Translations under genes and position numbers: made by a program
DNA from: Sepiola atlantica
Taxonomy: Eukaryota > Mollusca > Cephalopoda > Sepiida > Sepiolidae
Assembly: GCA_963556195.1 (NCBI GenBank)
Contig: OY744533.1
Coordinates: forward strand, 44,128,413-44,192,412
Direction: 5' to 3'
DNA length: 64,000 bases
Notes under the pieces: model-generated
What the model saw: only the letters and a program-made list of their open reading frames with translations
What the model was told of the DNA's origin: nothing
The model's database searches: none
Part shown: positions 20,861 to 32,667 of the stretch, one piece after another
How the letters are laid out: each line of letters starts with the position of its first letter
Position numbering within the stretch: the stretch's first letter is position 1

Positions 20861-21590
20861 TGTACTCTTTTTATTTTTTAAAATTGTATGAGTTTTTTGA
20901 GTGAAGCTTTGGAAGAATATTTAAAAAAAAAAAGATTTGTAGAGTATTGTCACTTAACATGTTTAGAGCACAAATATCAACATGTTTTATAGTGCATGAC
21001 CGAGGGTAGAAGTGTCACTTCGCTATTATACCTTTATCATGGGCAGTACAACTGGCATTCCCTTAGTAACAAACTGCAGCTTTAAAACAAAACTCATGTT
21101 TAGACCATCCAGTATTGAAGTCCTGTAAAATTATAAATTCAACAGTTAGCAAAAAGAAAATCATTTCTCAGTCAGCTATACAATTCGGTCGTCAAGATCA
21201 AATTATAGTATATGTTCCTTCTCTATCGATTGCTATTCAGATGTCAGATGATATTTCTCAAATTCTCTTTGAAAACTTTGTGCCAGCAACCACAGCCGAA
21301 AGAATCAATATTCCTTTACACTTCTATAAAGAACCAGAACTCCAACTCAAAACCCTTTATATTTGCCAAAGAATTTATAAAAGAACTTTTATTCATATAT
21401 GAACGTTCATGTGTGAGAAAATTTGAATTAGCATGGGCTAATCGCTTTTTCTAGTTTGAAAGTAGATCTTTTGTTGTGCTTATCAGTTGTTCTCTCACCA
21501 TCCTGCCCTCCCCAAAAATCTCTTGAGAAAGAATTTCACATTTTTTTTGGTTTTTATTTATTTTTCTGAATTCGGTGATTCATTTTCTTA
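20861..21590. other. Non-coding interval with unrecognised ORF
   Basis: No recognised gene. A frame at 21115-21402 (plus, no good ATG near its start, about 95 codons) has ordinary rather than low-complexity composition but no motif I recognise. It could be a relic coding fragment. Confidence 0.4.
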
Positions 21591-21677
21591 TATTTTGAAA
21601 GGGTCTGCCATCATTACAATATTTTGAAAGGGTCTGCCATCATTACAATATTTTGAAAGGGTCTGCCATCATTACAA
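21591..21677 (+). repeat. Three tandem copies of a 29-bp unit
   Basis: TATTTTGAAAGGGTCTGCC and following bases repeat exactly at 21591, 21620 and 21649. The copies are identical by eye, which implies a recent expansion or an assembly feature. Confidence 0.92.
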
Positions 21678-21743
21678 TATGCTGTGACCTTGCAGGCCGG
21701 TGATAATGAAGACAAACACAGTGGTAAAATTAACAAAAGTGTA

Positions 21744-22887
21744 TTAACAGAAGTACATTACAGAAGATATGCATTTGATTCTGGGGCCATAACTGTCAAA
21801 CACAACACCCATCAATTCTTCTTCTGTAGTGTTGTCCTGTACAGTATTAGAATATCTTTTCCTGATTGAGTTCAAATGTCTCTTATGGGTAAATTTCGGC
21901 CCTTTCACTATATAGAGCATATTCCTAATTCTTTTATCTATAATCCTGATTTCCAAAATGACTTGTTGTTCTTAAACATTTGGAAAAGAACCTTTTCTCC
22001 GATTTTCAAACGTCCTTTTTTTACATTTAATTTTCGTTCCATTTTTTTATGAGTCGGTTACAGTCTTTAGAAAATTGTCTTGATCTTTCTTGCGAACATA
22101 GCTTCCGCTGGTTATATGCAAGATTCATTATCATTATCATTCGGGGTCATTCTATACACTTGTAAAAAATCCTGTATGACTTTCTCCGTCGGAGTACCCC
22201 TTGCTTTTTTTAACGCTCTCTTAAAAGTATTGACAAATCGCTTAGGTTGACCATTGCTTCTCACATGATACGGCACGATTATGAGGTGTCCCAGTAGAAA
22301 TGACTGACAAACATTTTTAATTCACTAGACATGAATTAAGTACCGTTATCCAATACCATGCAATCTATGACTCTGAAACATGCGAGCAATTCACGCAGAA
22401 ACCCAATTCTTGTTTTGGTTGTTGGTTTTTTTACACTTAAGTATTTCTGGCCATTTAGTGAAGCTATATTCCACTACAACCAGATAATAGAATCCGTCTA
22501 GTGGCCAAGCAAAGTCAATATGGATTCTCAACCACAGTCGCTCCGTTTTAGGCCAGGGTTTGAATTTTATGGGAAGCATTTTGCTGCTAACGCACACCCT
22601 TTACATGATTTAACTGTATTCTTCATATCTCGATCCATGTTCGTTCAGTAGATGTAACTTCACATAAGACTCTTCATCCATGATATGCCTGGATGCCCAA
22701 CATGAAACTCTTGTAGAATACGTTTTTGTAATATCACCGGAATGACCACCCGATCACTGTACATTACTACATCATCGCAGATGAAATATGCTTCCAGAAT
22801 TCTTTTGTTCTTTTTAATATTTTTTATAAAATCATCGTTGTCTTTATCTCTCCAAGTATCACTGGAACTCCTCTTATGATAGTGCAC
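21744..22887 (-). pseudogene. gypsy integrase remnant
   Basis: The zinc-binding domain is visible (FHVGHPGISWMKSL, then CKGCALAAKC across 22720-22580). It is followed by the catalytic core (RIHIDFAWPLDG, then VLDNGT in another frame near 22350) and a basic C-terminal segment (KGPKFTHKRHLN, 21880 region). Many stops lie between the blocks. Confidence 0.75.
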
Positions 22888-23061
22888 AATGTGTTTTTCA
22901 CCTCAACTTCTGTTTGTAGAGAGGTTATTACTGTGTCTTCAAGGGTTTCCACAGATTTTGATATCAATCTGACTGATCTTTAAAGATGGGAGATACTCAC
23001 TCTTGTAGCTGTAATATGTTAGCTGTAGATGTAGGCAAACCCTTTTTTAATACATAAATTG

Positions 23062-24235
23062 TTAATAAAGGTTTATGGTCAGTTTGTAATATAAATCTTC
23101 ATCCGTGTGCGAAACGGTGAAACTTTGTTGCCGCAAAAAATTATGCCCAGTGCTTCTTTTTCTATATGCGAGTAGCTCTTCTCTGCTGGTAGGAGTGTAT
23201 GAGATGCATGCACTATCAGCTTCAGCAAACCGTTGTCCATTCTGTGTAAAATAGAAGCTCCTATGCCGTAGGAGCTTGCATCGGAAGCTACAACGATCTT
23301 GCATTCTGGATCATAATGCGTTAAAATAAATGAGAGAATGGTCTTTAATTTTTCAAATGCCTTCTGTCTTTCTGCCATCCAAATCCAGTTTTTCTCCTTC
23401 TTCAATTGCTCGTTAGGTTGTACATATTTGAGATAAATACGTTATAGTAATTCGCTAACCCAAGAAAACTCTGCAAAGAGGATGTATTTTTTGGTGATGA
23501 CATATTCTTTAGTGTGCCTGCTCTCTCTACGTCGGGTCTTCTCCCATTCTTGTCTATCATTTGTCCCAGATATTTAATTTATTGCATAAAGAACTCACAT
23601 TTCTCTTCTTTTAGTTTGAAACCGTAATCTTGAATTTTTGGAAAACTTCATGTATGTGTGCTTTATGTTGCTCCGTAGTTTTACTAATTATTAAAATATC
23701 ATCCAGATAGACCGTCGCAAACTCTAGAGCGTTCAGTAATGCGTCCATTGGCTGCTGAAATATAGCCGGCACCACCTTTACTCCAAACGGTAATCTCTCA
23801 AATTTGTATAACCCTTTATGTGTATACAATATATATACATACAATATATATACATACAATATATATACATACAATATATATACATACAATATATATACAA
23901 TAACTTCGAGCATTCTTTGTCCACCAGGATTTGCAAAGATGCATCTCTTAAATCCACTTTTAAAAAACTTTCATCGATTTAGCTTCACAAATATTTCTTC
24001 CGGATTAGGTAACGGATAATGGTAATTTCTCAATGCCGGTGGAAAAATCTGTGTATACACAAATTTCTTTATTCTTTTTCTTTACGTATACTGTCAGTGA
24101 AGCCCATTCGCTATATTCAACCCTTAATAGAACTCCCATTTTCTTAAGCCTATCCAATTCTAAGTTGATATTTTCTTCTGACGCAAATGGAACAGTTTGC
24201 TTCTTTTTGAAGATTGGTTGTATATCCAGTTTCAA
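23062..24235 (-). pseudogene. gypsy reverse transcriptase and RNase H remnant
   Basis: The RT N-terminal part lies at 24235-24005 (FKKKQTVPFA ... SEWASLTVYVKKKNKEI). The palm lies at 23913-23611 with the active-site box YLDD (VYLDDILIIS). RNase H lies at 23405-23079 (IVVASDASSYGIGAS). The three blocks are in different frames. Between the first two is a 15-bp minisatellite that keeps frame and adds a Tyr-Val-Tyr-Ile-Leu repeat. It is non-functional. Confidence 0.85.
23816..23902 (-). repeat. 15-bp minisatellite inside gypsy RT
   Basis: Five or so copies of a 15-bp unit (ACAATATATATACAT on the plus strand). The period is a multiple of three, so the surrounding RT frame stays open through it. 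Confidence 0.9.
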
Positions 24236-24510
24236 CTCAAATTTTACAATTACTTTGTTGCATCTACCAAGCCGACCACAAAAAACTGGTGAAAAATCTC
24301 TTTCAATTCATTTTTTAATTTATCTGCCGCAGCTTCTTTAGTTTTTACATTCTGGCAAAAAGAATTTATTGGTAAATCCCACAGTTGGAACTTCTCCATC
24401 AAATATGTGCTAACAAATTACTCGAATTATTCATCATAAATACTTTAAGTTTTAGCGTTTTCCCTTGAAGTGTGACTGTTATCAGTTCACCTATGAATTT
24501 GATTTGCTCT

Positions 24511-24870
24511 TCAGGTTTTTGTGATTTTATTAGTCTTCAGTAAAGTTAGCTTGCCGATTCCATTCGACGTCTGCAATTTAATAATTGATAAATCGGACCC
24601 TGAGTCTAACTGCATTTTTATGTTTCTATTTAATATTTTGACTTGCGCAAACTTCCTAACATTTTCAATTCCGGCACATTTGGCAATTCTGATAAAACTC
24701 TTTCTTGTTTTATTTTTTGTTCTGAAATGCATACTTTTATGCCCTACACGATCACATTTAAAGCATTTTTTAGCGTTATAGGGGCAATCACTGTACCAAT
24801 GCATCTGTCCGCAACTGAAACACGGTCTAGGGGCAGACTACTTCTCTTCTGACTATCAAATTTTACTATC
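24511..24870 (-). pseudogene. gypsy gag zinc knuckles and protease remnant
   Basis: Two CCHC-type knuckles are recognisable: CFSCGQMHWYSDC and CFKCDRVGHKSMHF, the latter with its last Cys lost. They are followed by the aspartic protease active-site region LDSGSDLSII. The frame is open for about 97 codons from 24804 to the stop near 24513 (minus strand). Confidence 0.75.
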
Positions 24871-24889
24871 TTTAAGTGCCTCTCCCCCC

Positions 24890-25220
24890 CCCCCCGGTAG
24901 CTATAGGGGCAAAACCTGCCTTAAAATCTCAGATATATCCTATTTTGATGAAATTGAAATCATATGTATAAAATCTTCTAGGAAGACAATGGAAGTGGTC
25001 TCGAATCTCTACATACTTCTTAATATGCCGAATCTCTATGTACTCCCTCTAAGTGACCCATGGTGACAGAACCCCCTTAAAACTTCAAAATACGTACTTC
25101 CGATTTTAATGAAATTCAAATTATATATATAAGACACTAATGTAGAGAAGTTTCCAACCATAGTGAAAAAGGACATGTGTTTCTCATTAAATCCCGAGCC
25201 ATGTCGAGTCCTTCTGCTAG
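24890..25220 (+). mobile_element. 3' part of a plus-strand Helitron-like element
   Basis: Ends CTGCTAG at 25214-25220, followed by T. The terminal 30 nt (CCCGAGCCATGTCGAG ... CTGCTAG) align with the Helitron end at 5821 (reverse complement) at most positions, although the hairpin is eroded. It contains two approximate direct repeats (24915-24975 and 25075-25135, sharing CTTAAAA and ATGAAATT). The 5' end was not found. Confidence 0.5.
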
Positions 25221-28200
25221 TTGTAATAAAAAAATCCAACCATTTCATGTTACAGTTATATTTGCAAACTATTTATAATCTTTCGTTATTATATTTTAGT
25301 TCATATTTACTTGTACAATGAATTTGGAAACTGGAATAAAAACAAATGAAAAAGGAAAAAACACTTTATTTACATATTCTTTTACATTTTCTTCAGTCGG
25401 GTTAGCTATAAGAGTTTTATACTTTGTTGATAAATTTAATTAATTCACAAAATGAATACACTGAATTACAAAAAAAAAACGTGGCTAATGTAAGAAGCAA
25501 ATAATATACTTTGGGAATTAGCAGTGACCAGATTAAAGGAAAAAATGACAACAAATTATAAAAATTCTAAACGTTTTCTTAGTGGCTACCATGAACCTAC
25601 TTCATTTTGTGCACAAGGTTTTGAAATCTGGGTTTTATATCCATCGTTAGAGCACATTGCAAGTTTCTGGCCTTTAGTCTTAATTTTAATAAGACTTGAA
25701 AATCTTTGTTTGCAGAGGTATGTTGTTGGAAAAGGGAGGAGAGCTTTTTCAGCCCCCCCCCCCCTCCGAGTAAGAATGAGCTTATCCTTGAGTTTAGGGT
25801 ATGCGAGCACAACAGGGCTATGTATTTTACTGGTAGGAATTTTTCTTCAGCACACCTCACACACTTCATCCACTCATGCATAGAAATTTATACTGTAGTG
25901 ATGTGATAATGAAATGGTTTGGTTGATATGTAGTCATACCCTTAATGACAATAAAAATTTGGGAATTTCCGTGCTTTTGTACATTTAGTGTATATGAATT
26001 TTCAACTTAACCCTATTAAGGGCATATGATTTCAGTATACTGGCATTTTTCATGGAATGTCACTACTTTTGTAAAGGCTATGCCTCAATACAATGTCTTC
26101 TCATAAGGTTTTTTGGAATTTTCTGAAAAACTAAGGTATATGGTAAACTGAAATTAAAATGCCATCAACTAGACCCTAGAACCTCTATCTCTGCCAAAAA
26201 TCAGCTGAATCCATCAAATAGTTGATGAGATACAGGGTGACACATACGTACATACGTACACACAGATAACATGATTTCATGATTGAACTTTCTGGATCTC
26301 TGGGTTGCCTTGACTAATGATGCTGAAATTCTACACACTTATAGAACCTATCAAATAAAAATTTTGTGCAAAGTTTTAACTAATTTTAACTAATTTGGTT
26401 TATTGGTTTTTGAGTTATGATTGATCAATGAAATGAGATTTCCAGCATAGGCCATTCGTGAGTATTCATTTGCTTTCTGTCAATGTGTGTATATGATACC
26501 GTTTATTTTTTTTGTTATTTTACTTCAGTTAGTTCTCTTAGGTCCCCTTCCTGGGGCTAACACTTGAATTCTATATGTGATACATTATTATCTGAGTGTC
26601 CAATCAAGATTCTTCTCTACCTCTCAAACGATGAGTTAGTAAAGAAGTGAAAAACACCAATTTTCCTCTCTCCAATTGACCACTTAACTATATTATAGTT
26701 TATCTTTCTTGTGGTCTTTTCTTGGTCTGGTCAAGTATCCAGCTAAGTGCTGTTACTTGAGGTAACATCACTAGAAGGTGCACCATTCCTCGTATGAGCC
26801 AGTTTGTAGCCGTGTCGAGGGGATTTTATATGGGCTTCGAATGATGCGCATATTGTACAGGATGAAATGCTTCGGATTCTGTTTAGCATCCAAAATTTTC
26901 AACTTAAAAATCTATTGCGTTAAATAGAGTTATAGCGTCTGTTATATTTTTATGTTACGATCAAAAAAGTTTTGGGTATGACCTTAAAGTGTATCCGGTG
27001 GTGATGCCCCAATTTGGGAGCGTTGGGGAATGTAGAATTGTCATAAATGTGATACTTTGACACCAATGTTATCAATGTGTAAATCAGTCATGAATGTTAA
27101 TAATGTGTAAGGTTGGAAACACCCTGCTCCTCTCACACCACACGTCTCCTATCCTTTGTGTTTTAATCGGGCTTGCGAATCACATGTTAGACTCGCTGTT
27201 AGTGAAAACGACTTTTATTTATGTATTTTTTTCTCATTAAAACGATGAAAGGGAGACAAGCAAGTAATCATGGGAGAGAAAAGAACGGGACTCATTAGAA
27301 TCACAATTTATAAACAAACAAAAAATAAGACACTTGCAAGAATCAACAAAGGCGATATTATGCAAACAGAACAAGCGTTTATTATTTCAAAATGATCAAC
27401 TAAAAGTTTTGCTCCACTCTAGGGGAGTTCTTGATAGGGGGGGGCTGGTTTTGTTAAGACTGAGAATGGTTGATCTTTTGATTTTTTTCATAAAGCACAT
27501 ACCTTTTATAGTGTTTTTCCGTGTGATAGTTGACATGCTGTGTGGAAGATATTATCACAGAATTTTTTATTCTGATGTCCGTCTTTCGCGGATAGTTTTT
27601 AGTGTAGAGTTGTCGGCTACATGAAGGATATTATCATAGAATTTTAGATCCTGATGTCCGATAGACAGCGGTAACATTATCGCTGTATTTTTCTCAGCCG
27701 ATAAATTTTGATTTTCACTTTTTTTCATATGCGGGGAAATATTGTTTTGATTTGAGTGCTGTGTGAGCACCAAATCTTCACATCATCTCTCGTCTGCTCC
27801 TGAAATCTCTCTCTTCGTGTTTCCACTTACCTGATGTTTTGTCCGCTATTTTCTAAGGCCTTTCATTCGCCTAGCAACAAGCTTTCCTCCAATTTGATTG
27901 GTTGACTTACTTACGCCCCCCCCCCCCCCAAACTGTGTGGGCTGATCTCCCAGCTATAGATGTATCCTGTCCCAAATTTTAATGTTCCTGTGTATGACAC
28001 AAAACTGCATCCAGTGTTGAGGCCCCAATCTGTGGAGTGTGGAGTCCATCTATGGATTAAATAGAAAGTATCTTTTACAGACTATTTGTTTACCAAATAT
28101 ATGCATCCAAACCAAGCGTATACAAAACATATGTACGATTTCAATGTAAAATGACCCAACATTTACCAATACTAAACAACAATTTGTTGCGCCTAATTGA

Positions 28201-28356
28201 ATTAATTAAACACCTGTAAAAGAAATTAAACTAATAAGTCTTTGATAAATTTAAGTAGTTGAAATTTTAAATTTAAAACAAAAAGTAAAGAAACAGTTTA
28301 GTTTTGTAATGTTTTTGTTTTCGAAATTTTTGAGATGACGATTGATAATTTGTATT
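25221..28356. other. Non-coding interval with repeat relics
   Basis: No gene is supported. At 26185-26270 the run GTTGATGAGATACAGGGTG ... ACATACGTACATACG resembles the 5' region of a minus-strand Helitron, but no terminus was fixed. GATGCCCCAATTTGGGAGC (26982) and GAGGCCCCAATCTGTGGAG (28021) are imperfect direct repeats about 1 kb apart and could be eroded LTR ends. C runs occur at 25757-25765 and 27917-27927. Confidence 0.45.
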
Positions 28357-28675
28357 ATTTGGACTACTGTTCTCATCTTGTATGTTATTCTAACAACGTT
28401 TCAGCCGATGTAACCTCCGCCTTTCTTCAGGTGTATCTTGTCAAACTCGGGAATCTTTCTGTCAAACTCGGGAATTAAAATGGAATTTTGAACGGAATCC
28501 TTTATTTAACTTAGGAGGGTAGCTTGCTCTCATTCCGTCAGTCATGACCAGGTAGAAGTCTTTAGCAATTCGTAATTGTATTCTTAGTATCGACAAGATA
28601 CACCTGAAGAAGGTCAGAGGTTACATCGGCCGAAACGTTGTGAGAATAACATTCAAGATGAGAACAGTAGTCCGA
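28357..28675. mobile_element. Foldback element with hammerhead-like arms
   Basis: Arms 28357-28443 and 28592-28675 are about 85-bp inverted repeats. Each arm, read outward-in on the appropriate strand, carries CACCTGAAGA then CGGCCGAAACGTTG (or CAGCTGAAACGTTG-type variants). The spacing and motifs resemble the conserved core strands of a hammerhead ribozyme (CTGANGA and GAAA). Such motifs are known in the pseudo-LTRs of Penelope-like elements. Confidence 0.65.
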
Positions 28676-28799
28676 ATAAACCCAATCATACATGGTTTTG
28701 TTTGTTTGTTTATTTTTTAAATTACTCGTAATTTTTTATGATACCAAAGACCTTTTTCAAATCTTAATTTAAAAAGAGACAGAAGAGCTGGGACACGAT

Positions 28800-29285
28800 C
28801 AGGATGAAGACGATAGTCGAATTCCTAAAAACGTCCTGGCTTGCCTTCAAGCTGCAAGTTCGCCACACAACGGTGTGGCTAACAGCCTTGCCATCATCAG
28901 CTGTTGGGAACCTCATCGATAAATATTGTCTCAGATTTATAAGGGGATTACCCTATGCACAGGTTCGAGAGTGTGCAGCCCCCACAGGTTTCACTGTGAT
29001 CAGCTGGTTGACGTCGTATATGGACTCCACGCACTTTTATGTAGAAAGAACACCGGCAGATTCCCTGGACACAGCACTCTCAATGATATCATCTGATGAG
29101 CTCTAGATATCGCTATCTTCCCAGCGATCTTCGAACCAGTTGGCCTCGACAGAGGGGATGACAAACGGCTCGATGGCCTAACGGTGGTTACCTTTACAAA
29201 CGGCATGTTGCTTGCTACTGGTACAGCTTTTGAACCAGGCAAAACCGATTTTTTGTTCGGCATCTTACGGCCGTTTATGTAAACA
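28800..29285 (+). pseudogene. Decayed C-terminal fragment of a reverse-transcriptase ORF
   Basis: Pieces in shifting frames resemble the C-terminal region of invertebrate retroelement ORFs that carry a Cys/His cluster and a following DGKRPDG-type block. Visible pieces are WLTALPSSAVGNLID (28860-28920), GLHALLCRKNTGRFPGH (around 29020-29070), and EPVGLDRGDDKRLDGLTVV (29130-29190). The frame at 28804-29106 is only one of these. The element clade is uncertain, and the assignment rests on pattern memory, not a search. Confidence 0.4.
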
Positions 29286-30896
29286 GCAGGGAGATGCCGA
29301 AGCGCTTAGTCAATCAAAAGGCTTGAGAAGCAGACGAGAACTCTGAGTTTTCAGAGGATATGACTCTGCAGAGAAAGAGGTTTTCCTGGTGACAGTACCC
29401 AACAGGAACGCCAAAACTCTCCTTCCCACGTTTGCGCTAACTCCAAAACAAAATCTGCAAAATTTCCTAAAATAACTAAAAAATTATTGCAAAAAAAAAC
29501 AGCTTGTGCAGTTTTTGAAGTGGACAAAAACCAAACTGTTTTTTTTTTAAACACTAACCCTAACTTAACCCTAGAGACAAGTTGAGCGATAAGCACCGCC
29601 ACGTGCGACTTCCTCAACAGCCTTGGTTTGTTAATGACATGCTACATCAGGGACCATCGTGAATTGACTCGACTTTACGAGCGCCTCTCTATCACGACTA
29701 TTCGTGGGAAACGGTTTGAGCCTGCTCTCGGCCTGCAAAGCCAGCAGAGCATCCGATGAAACTTCTTGATATATTTGTTTTGAAAACGGACATTTTATTA
29801 ATTAACTATTATTTAAATGCAGATTAGTCGTCCGAGGCTGTAGCAATGCGATGTAGTTGCCGTAAGATGGAAAAGTGAAAAGAAATAAACGAAGAGAGAA
29901 AGTGAAACTCAAAACGATTTATTAATAATTTCACGAAAAACTGATTAAATACCAGAATAGTAAAAACTGTCTGGTAAATAAAAGTTTGGCAAAGGGTAAT
30001 CTTAAATTTTTGAAAGAAAAACTTTCATTTTCAAAAGACAACAATTAAAGACCGAGAGGGTCGAAAAAAACGGTGTCAAACCATTGAAATACCGCAGCAG
30101 ACAATTGGAAGTAGGAACGCAGAAAATGTCAAAATTTAATTAAACAATTATTCAACTAAAGTTAAAATATTATAAACATTTGTTTATTTATATACTAATT
30201 ATTATAATTTTCTTATATTTTATTTTGTATGATTTATTAATTAATTTTTTTCTCTTTTTCTTTATTCAATTTTAAATCTAAATTTAAGTGTGGGCCGTAT
30301 TATAATATGTGCCATCAAAGGAAAACTATATTTAGAAATGAGATTTGAAATTTGAGAAGGAATTTGAATTGTGGAATGGATCAATGCCAAGGGGTAGGAA
30401 GGAATCGTTGGAACGGGGGAAGGGGGGGATAAGAAGAAACGTTGGGGAAGGGGGGGGGGGAATTAGGGATAAAAAAAAAATACATACACACATATACATA
30501 CATAAAGTGTAAATATCTAAATACATATTTATTTATTTTTTTATTATAAGTTAATTTAAGAGTATTCCAAGGGTATATTACTCCTAGAACTAAATTTATA
30601 TAAATTTATTCTATTTATTGATTTATAGATTTATTTATTTTTCTTTCTTTAATTTTCCTTTGTTATTATGATCTATTCATATATTTAATTTATTCTTTTA
30701 TTATTATAATTTCTTTTTTATTTATTTTTATTTTTTTTTAAAATTATTATTTTATTTTATTGAGCATACACATACACACACATGAGAATATACCCATATT
30801 CACATACATGTATATATGCATACACATACACAAGGCCTAAATATATATAAATAAAGTGCATATCATTCCATTCCATAATTATAATATGTGACATGT
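29286..30896. other. Non-coding AT-rich interval
   Basis: No gene. G-rich runs lie at 30414-30460 and simple TA/CA repeats at 30478-30510 and 30760-30845, just downstream of the PLE. The minus-strand frames over these tracts are low complexity. Confidence 0.55.
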
Positions 30897-30997
30897 AAAA
30901 ATGTGGGGTGGGTGGCGCTGGCAAATACAGAGGAGACAAAGGCAAGCAAAAATGTGGGGTGGGTGGCGCTGGCAAATAAAGAGGAGACAAAGGCAAG
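30897..30997 (-). repeat. Two tandem copies of a 51-bp unit at the PLE 3' end
   Basis: ATGTGGGGTGGGTGGCGCTG starts at 30901 and again at 30952, with units nearly identical. It lies immediately 3' of the PLE ORF and probably belongs to its 3' UTR. Confidence 0.88.
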
Positions 30998-30999
30998 AA

Positions 31000-32526
31000 T
31001 CAGAGGATGAAAGGGGAAGACAACTCGAATCTGTTATTCAGGGTTGAACGAAATTTAGAGATTAGAATAGCTTCCGAAATTCGAAGCTGACCTATATTGC
31101 GGACAGAGTTGAGGATGCGGACACTAATAGAGCGATGTGTGTTGCCACATGATATTAAGTGTTTGTGGAAGGAAAGGATGTGGGTGTTTAGATGCTCTTT
31201 AATGCGTTGGTGTAGAAGCCTAATGGTACTACCGATGTAGAACTTTTGACACTTAGCGCATTGTAGATTGTATACTGTATAGGTGCGGAGGCAGAGGCCA
31301 GAGTTGGGGATGGGGCAACTAGCTAGAGAGCAGGGGTCTGGGGTGTAGTAGCTTTTTTTGGATAAATGTTGTCGGAGAGAAGTGCCTGTGTGAGAAAGTT
31401 GTATGTTAAGGTTCTCACTACGTATGGCATTGCGGATAGTGGAAGTGATACGGTCACTAAAGAAGGGGAGTTTAAGGAAGCAAGTGTTGGTGAGAGTGTG
31501 GTGTCTACATCTTCTGGTGTTGTTAAGGCTGGATATGGTAGTTAGGGGGAAACCGTTGGTTAATAGGGTTTGGTGGAAGGCTTCGGTGTGTGTTGTTTTA
31601 TCGGAAGTAGAAGAGCATTTGTCCTGTATGCGGGTGATTTCGGTTTGTGTGTAACTAATTTTGGATTTGAGGGGTAGTGCGGATTTGTAGTGAATGAAGA
31701 GGTTCCTGCAGGCGAGTTTTCTATAGAAAGTGGTGTGGAGAGATCCGTCGTCATTAATGCTGAGTTTAAAGTCAAGAAGTGAGAGAGAGCCTGAGGTGTT
31801 GGGATGTTCGATGGTAAATTTAATGTGGGGGTCAGTGTTATTAAATGTATTAAAGATAGAGGTAGCTTCTTCTCGGAATGAAGTGAGGATCAAAATGTCG
31901 TCAACGTATCTCGAGAAGAAAATATGGGAATGGCAGGTGGTAAGTGCTTGTTGTTCCAGTCTGTTCATGTAGGAAATGGCGAGGAGGCCGGAGAGACTGG
32001 AACCCATGGGTAGGCCAGAGACTTGTTTATATGTGTCTTGTTGGAACTTGAAGTAGGTATTATCCACAATGATACGTAGGAGCTGATGAATGTCTGTCGG
32101 GGTAAGCCCAAAATAGTCAAGATTGTTAGAGGAGATGTGGTCAGTTATGAGGTCAATGGCGGGGTGTGCGGGAATGGAAGTATAAAGGGAGACGACGTCA
32201 AGGCTGAAGATGTAGTTGTTGATGCGGAGCTGTTGGGGTTGGAGCAACTGGAGTCTATCTAATACCTGGTCAGAGCTGCTGACATGTGCCGGGAAGGTAG
32301 GGAGTAGCGGTTTAAGTAAGTGGGAGAGGAGCCAGGAGATCTTGTAAAGAGGTCCCTCAGTACTGGAGACAATAGGTCTGATCTGTAGGTGGTTGCTGGT
32401 TTTGTGGGTTTTAATGAGATGGTAAAAGGTGGGGAGTCTACTGTTCCTAGTGGTGAGATTGAGCCTATAAGCCTTGGGGAGATTACGTTTGGAGCAAATT
32501 TGGGACCAAGCGTTGTTGATAGAGGT
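31000..32526 (-). pseudogene. Penelope-like element RT plus GIY-YIG endonuclease ORF, 5'-truncated
   Basis: An uninterrupted frame of about 508 codons from just inside a TAA at 32529-32527 to the stop at 31000. In order it shows an RT N-terminal block (YHLIKTHKTSNHLQIRPIVS), motif A (DVVSLYTSIP), motif B (GLPMGSSLSG), motif C (RYVDDILIL), thumb, and a C-terminal GIY-YIG module (CAKCQKFYIGSTIRLLHQR, then EAILISKFR). All the catalytic boxes I can see are intact, which is unusual in this window. The N-terminal part expected for a full PLE (before RT) is missing because the element is 5'-truncated near 32530. Known PLEs prime on DNA ends and use the GIY-YIG nuclease for insertion. Confidence 0.92.
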
Positions 32527-32611
32527 TTATATGTGGGTAGCTGACTATTATTTGTTGAACAAATGTTTTAATTCTTATAAAAAAAAGTTAATTCTAAATA
32601 AAATTTAAAAA

Positions 32612-32667
32612 ATGCAACTGTTTTTTAAAAACCGGAAACCGGTTTTTGAAATACAGTTGCATTTTCT
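32612..32667. repeat. Near-perfect palindrome
   Basis: AATGCAACTG ... AAAAACCGG followed by CCGGTTTTT ... CAGTTGCATT, with a 2-3 base centre. It is close to the 5' truncation of the PLE and may be a tiny MITE or a cruciform-forming site. Confidence 0.85.

Larger units (their letters stand above)
21690..24880 (-). mobile_element. Decayed Ty3/gypsy LTR retrotransposon (internal region)
   Basis: The minus-strand order is gag zinc knuckles, protease, RT, RNase H and integrase, which is the Ty3/gypsy order. Every domain is broken by stops or frameshifts. No LTR pair was identified with confidence. A candidate LTR at 17995-18957 lies downstream in the right orientation but is separated by a Helitron. 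Confidence 0.85.

Noticed and set aside
28804..29106. Independent 100-codon gene
   Set aside because: Neighbouring frames continue the same retroelement-like similarity, so this is one frame of a shredded ORF.
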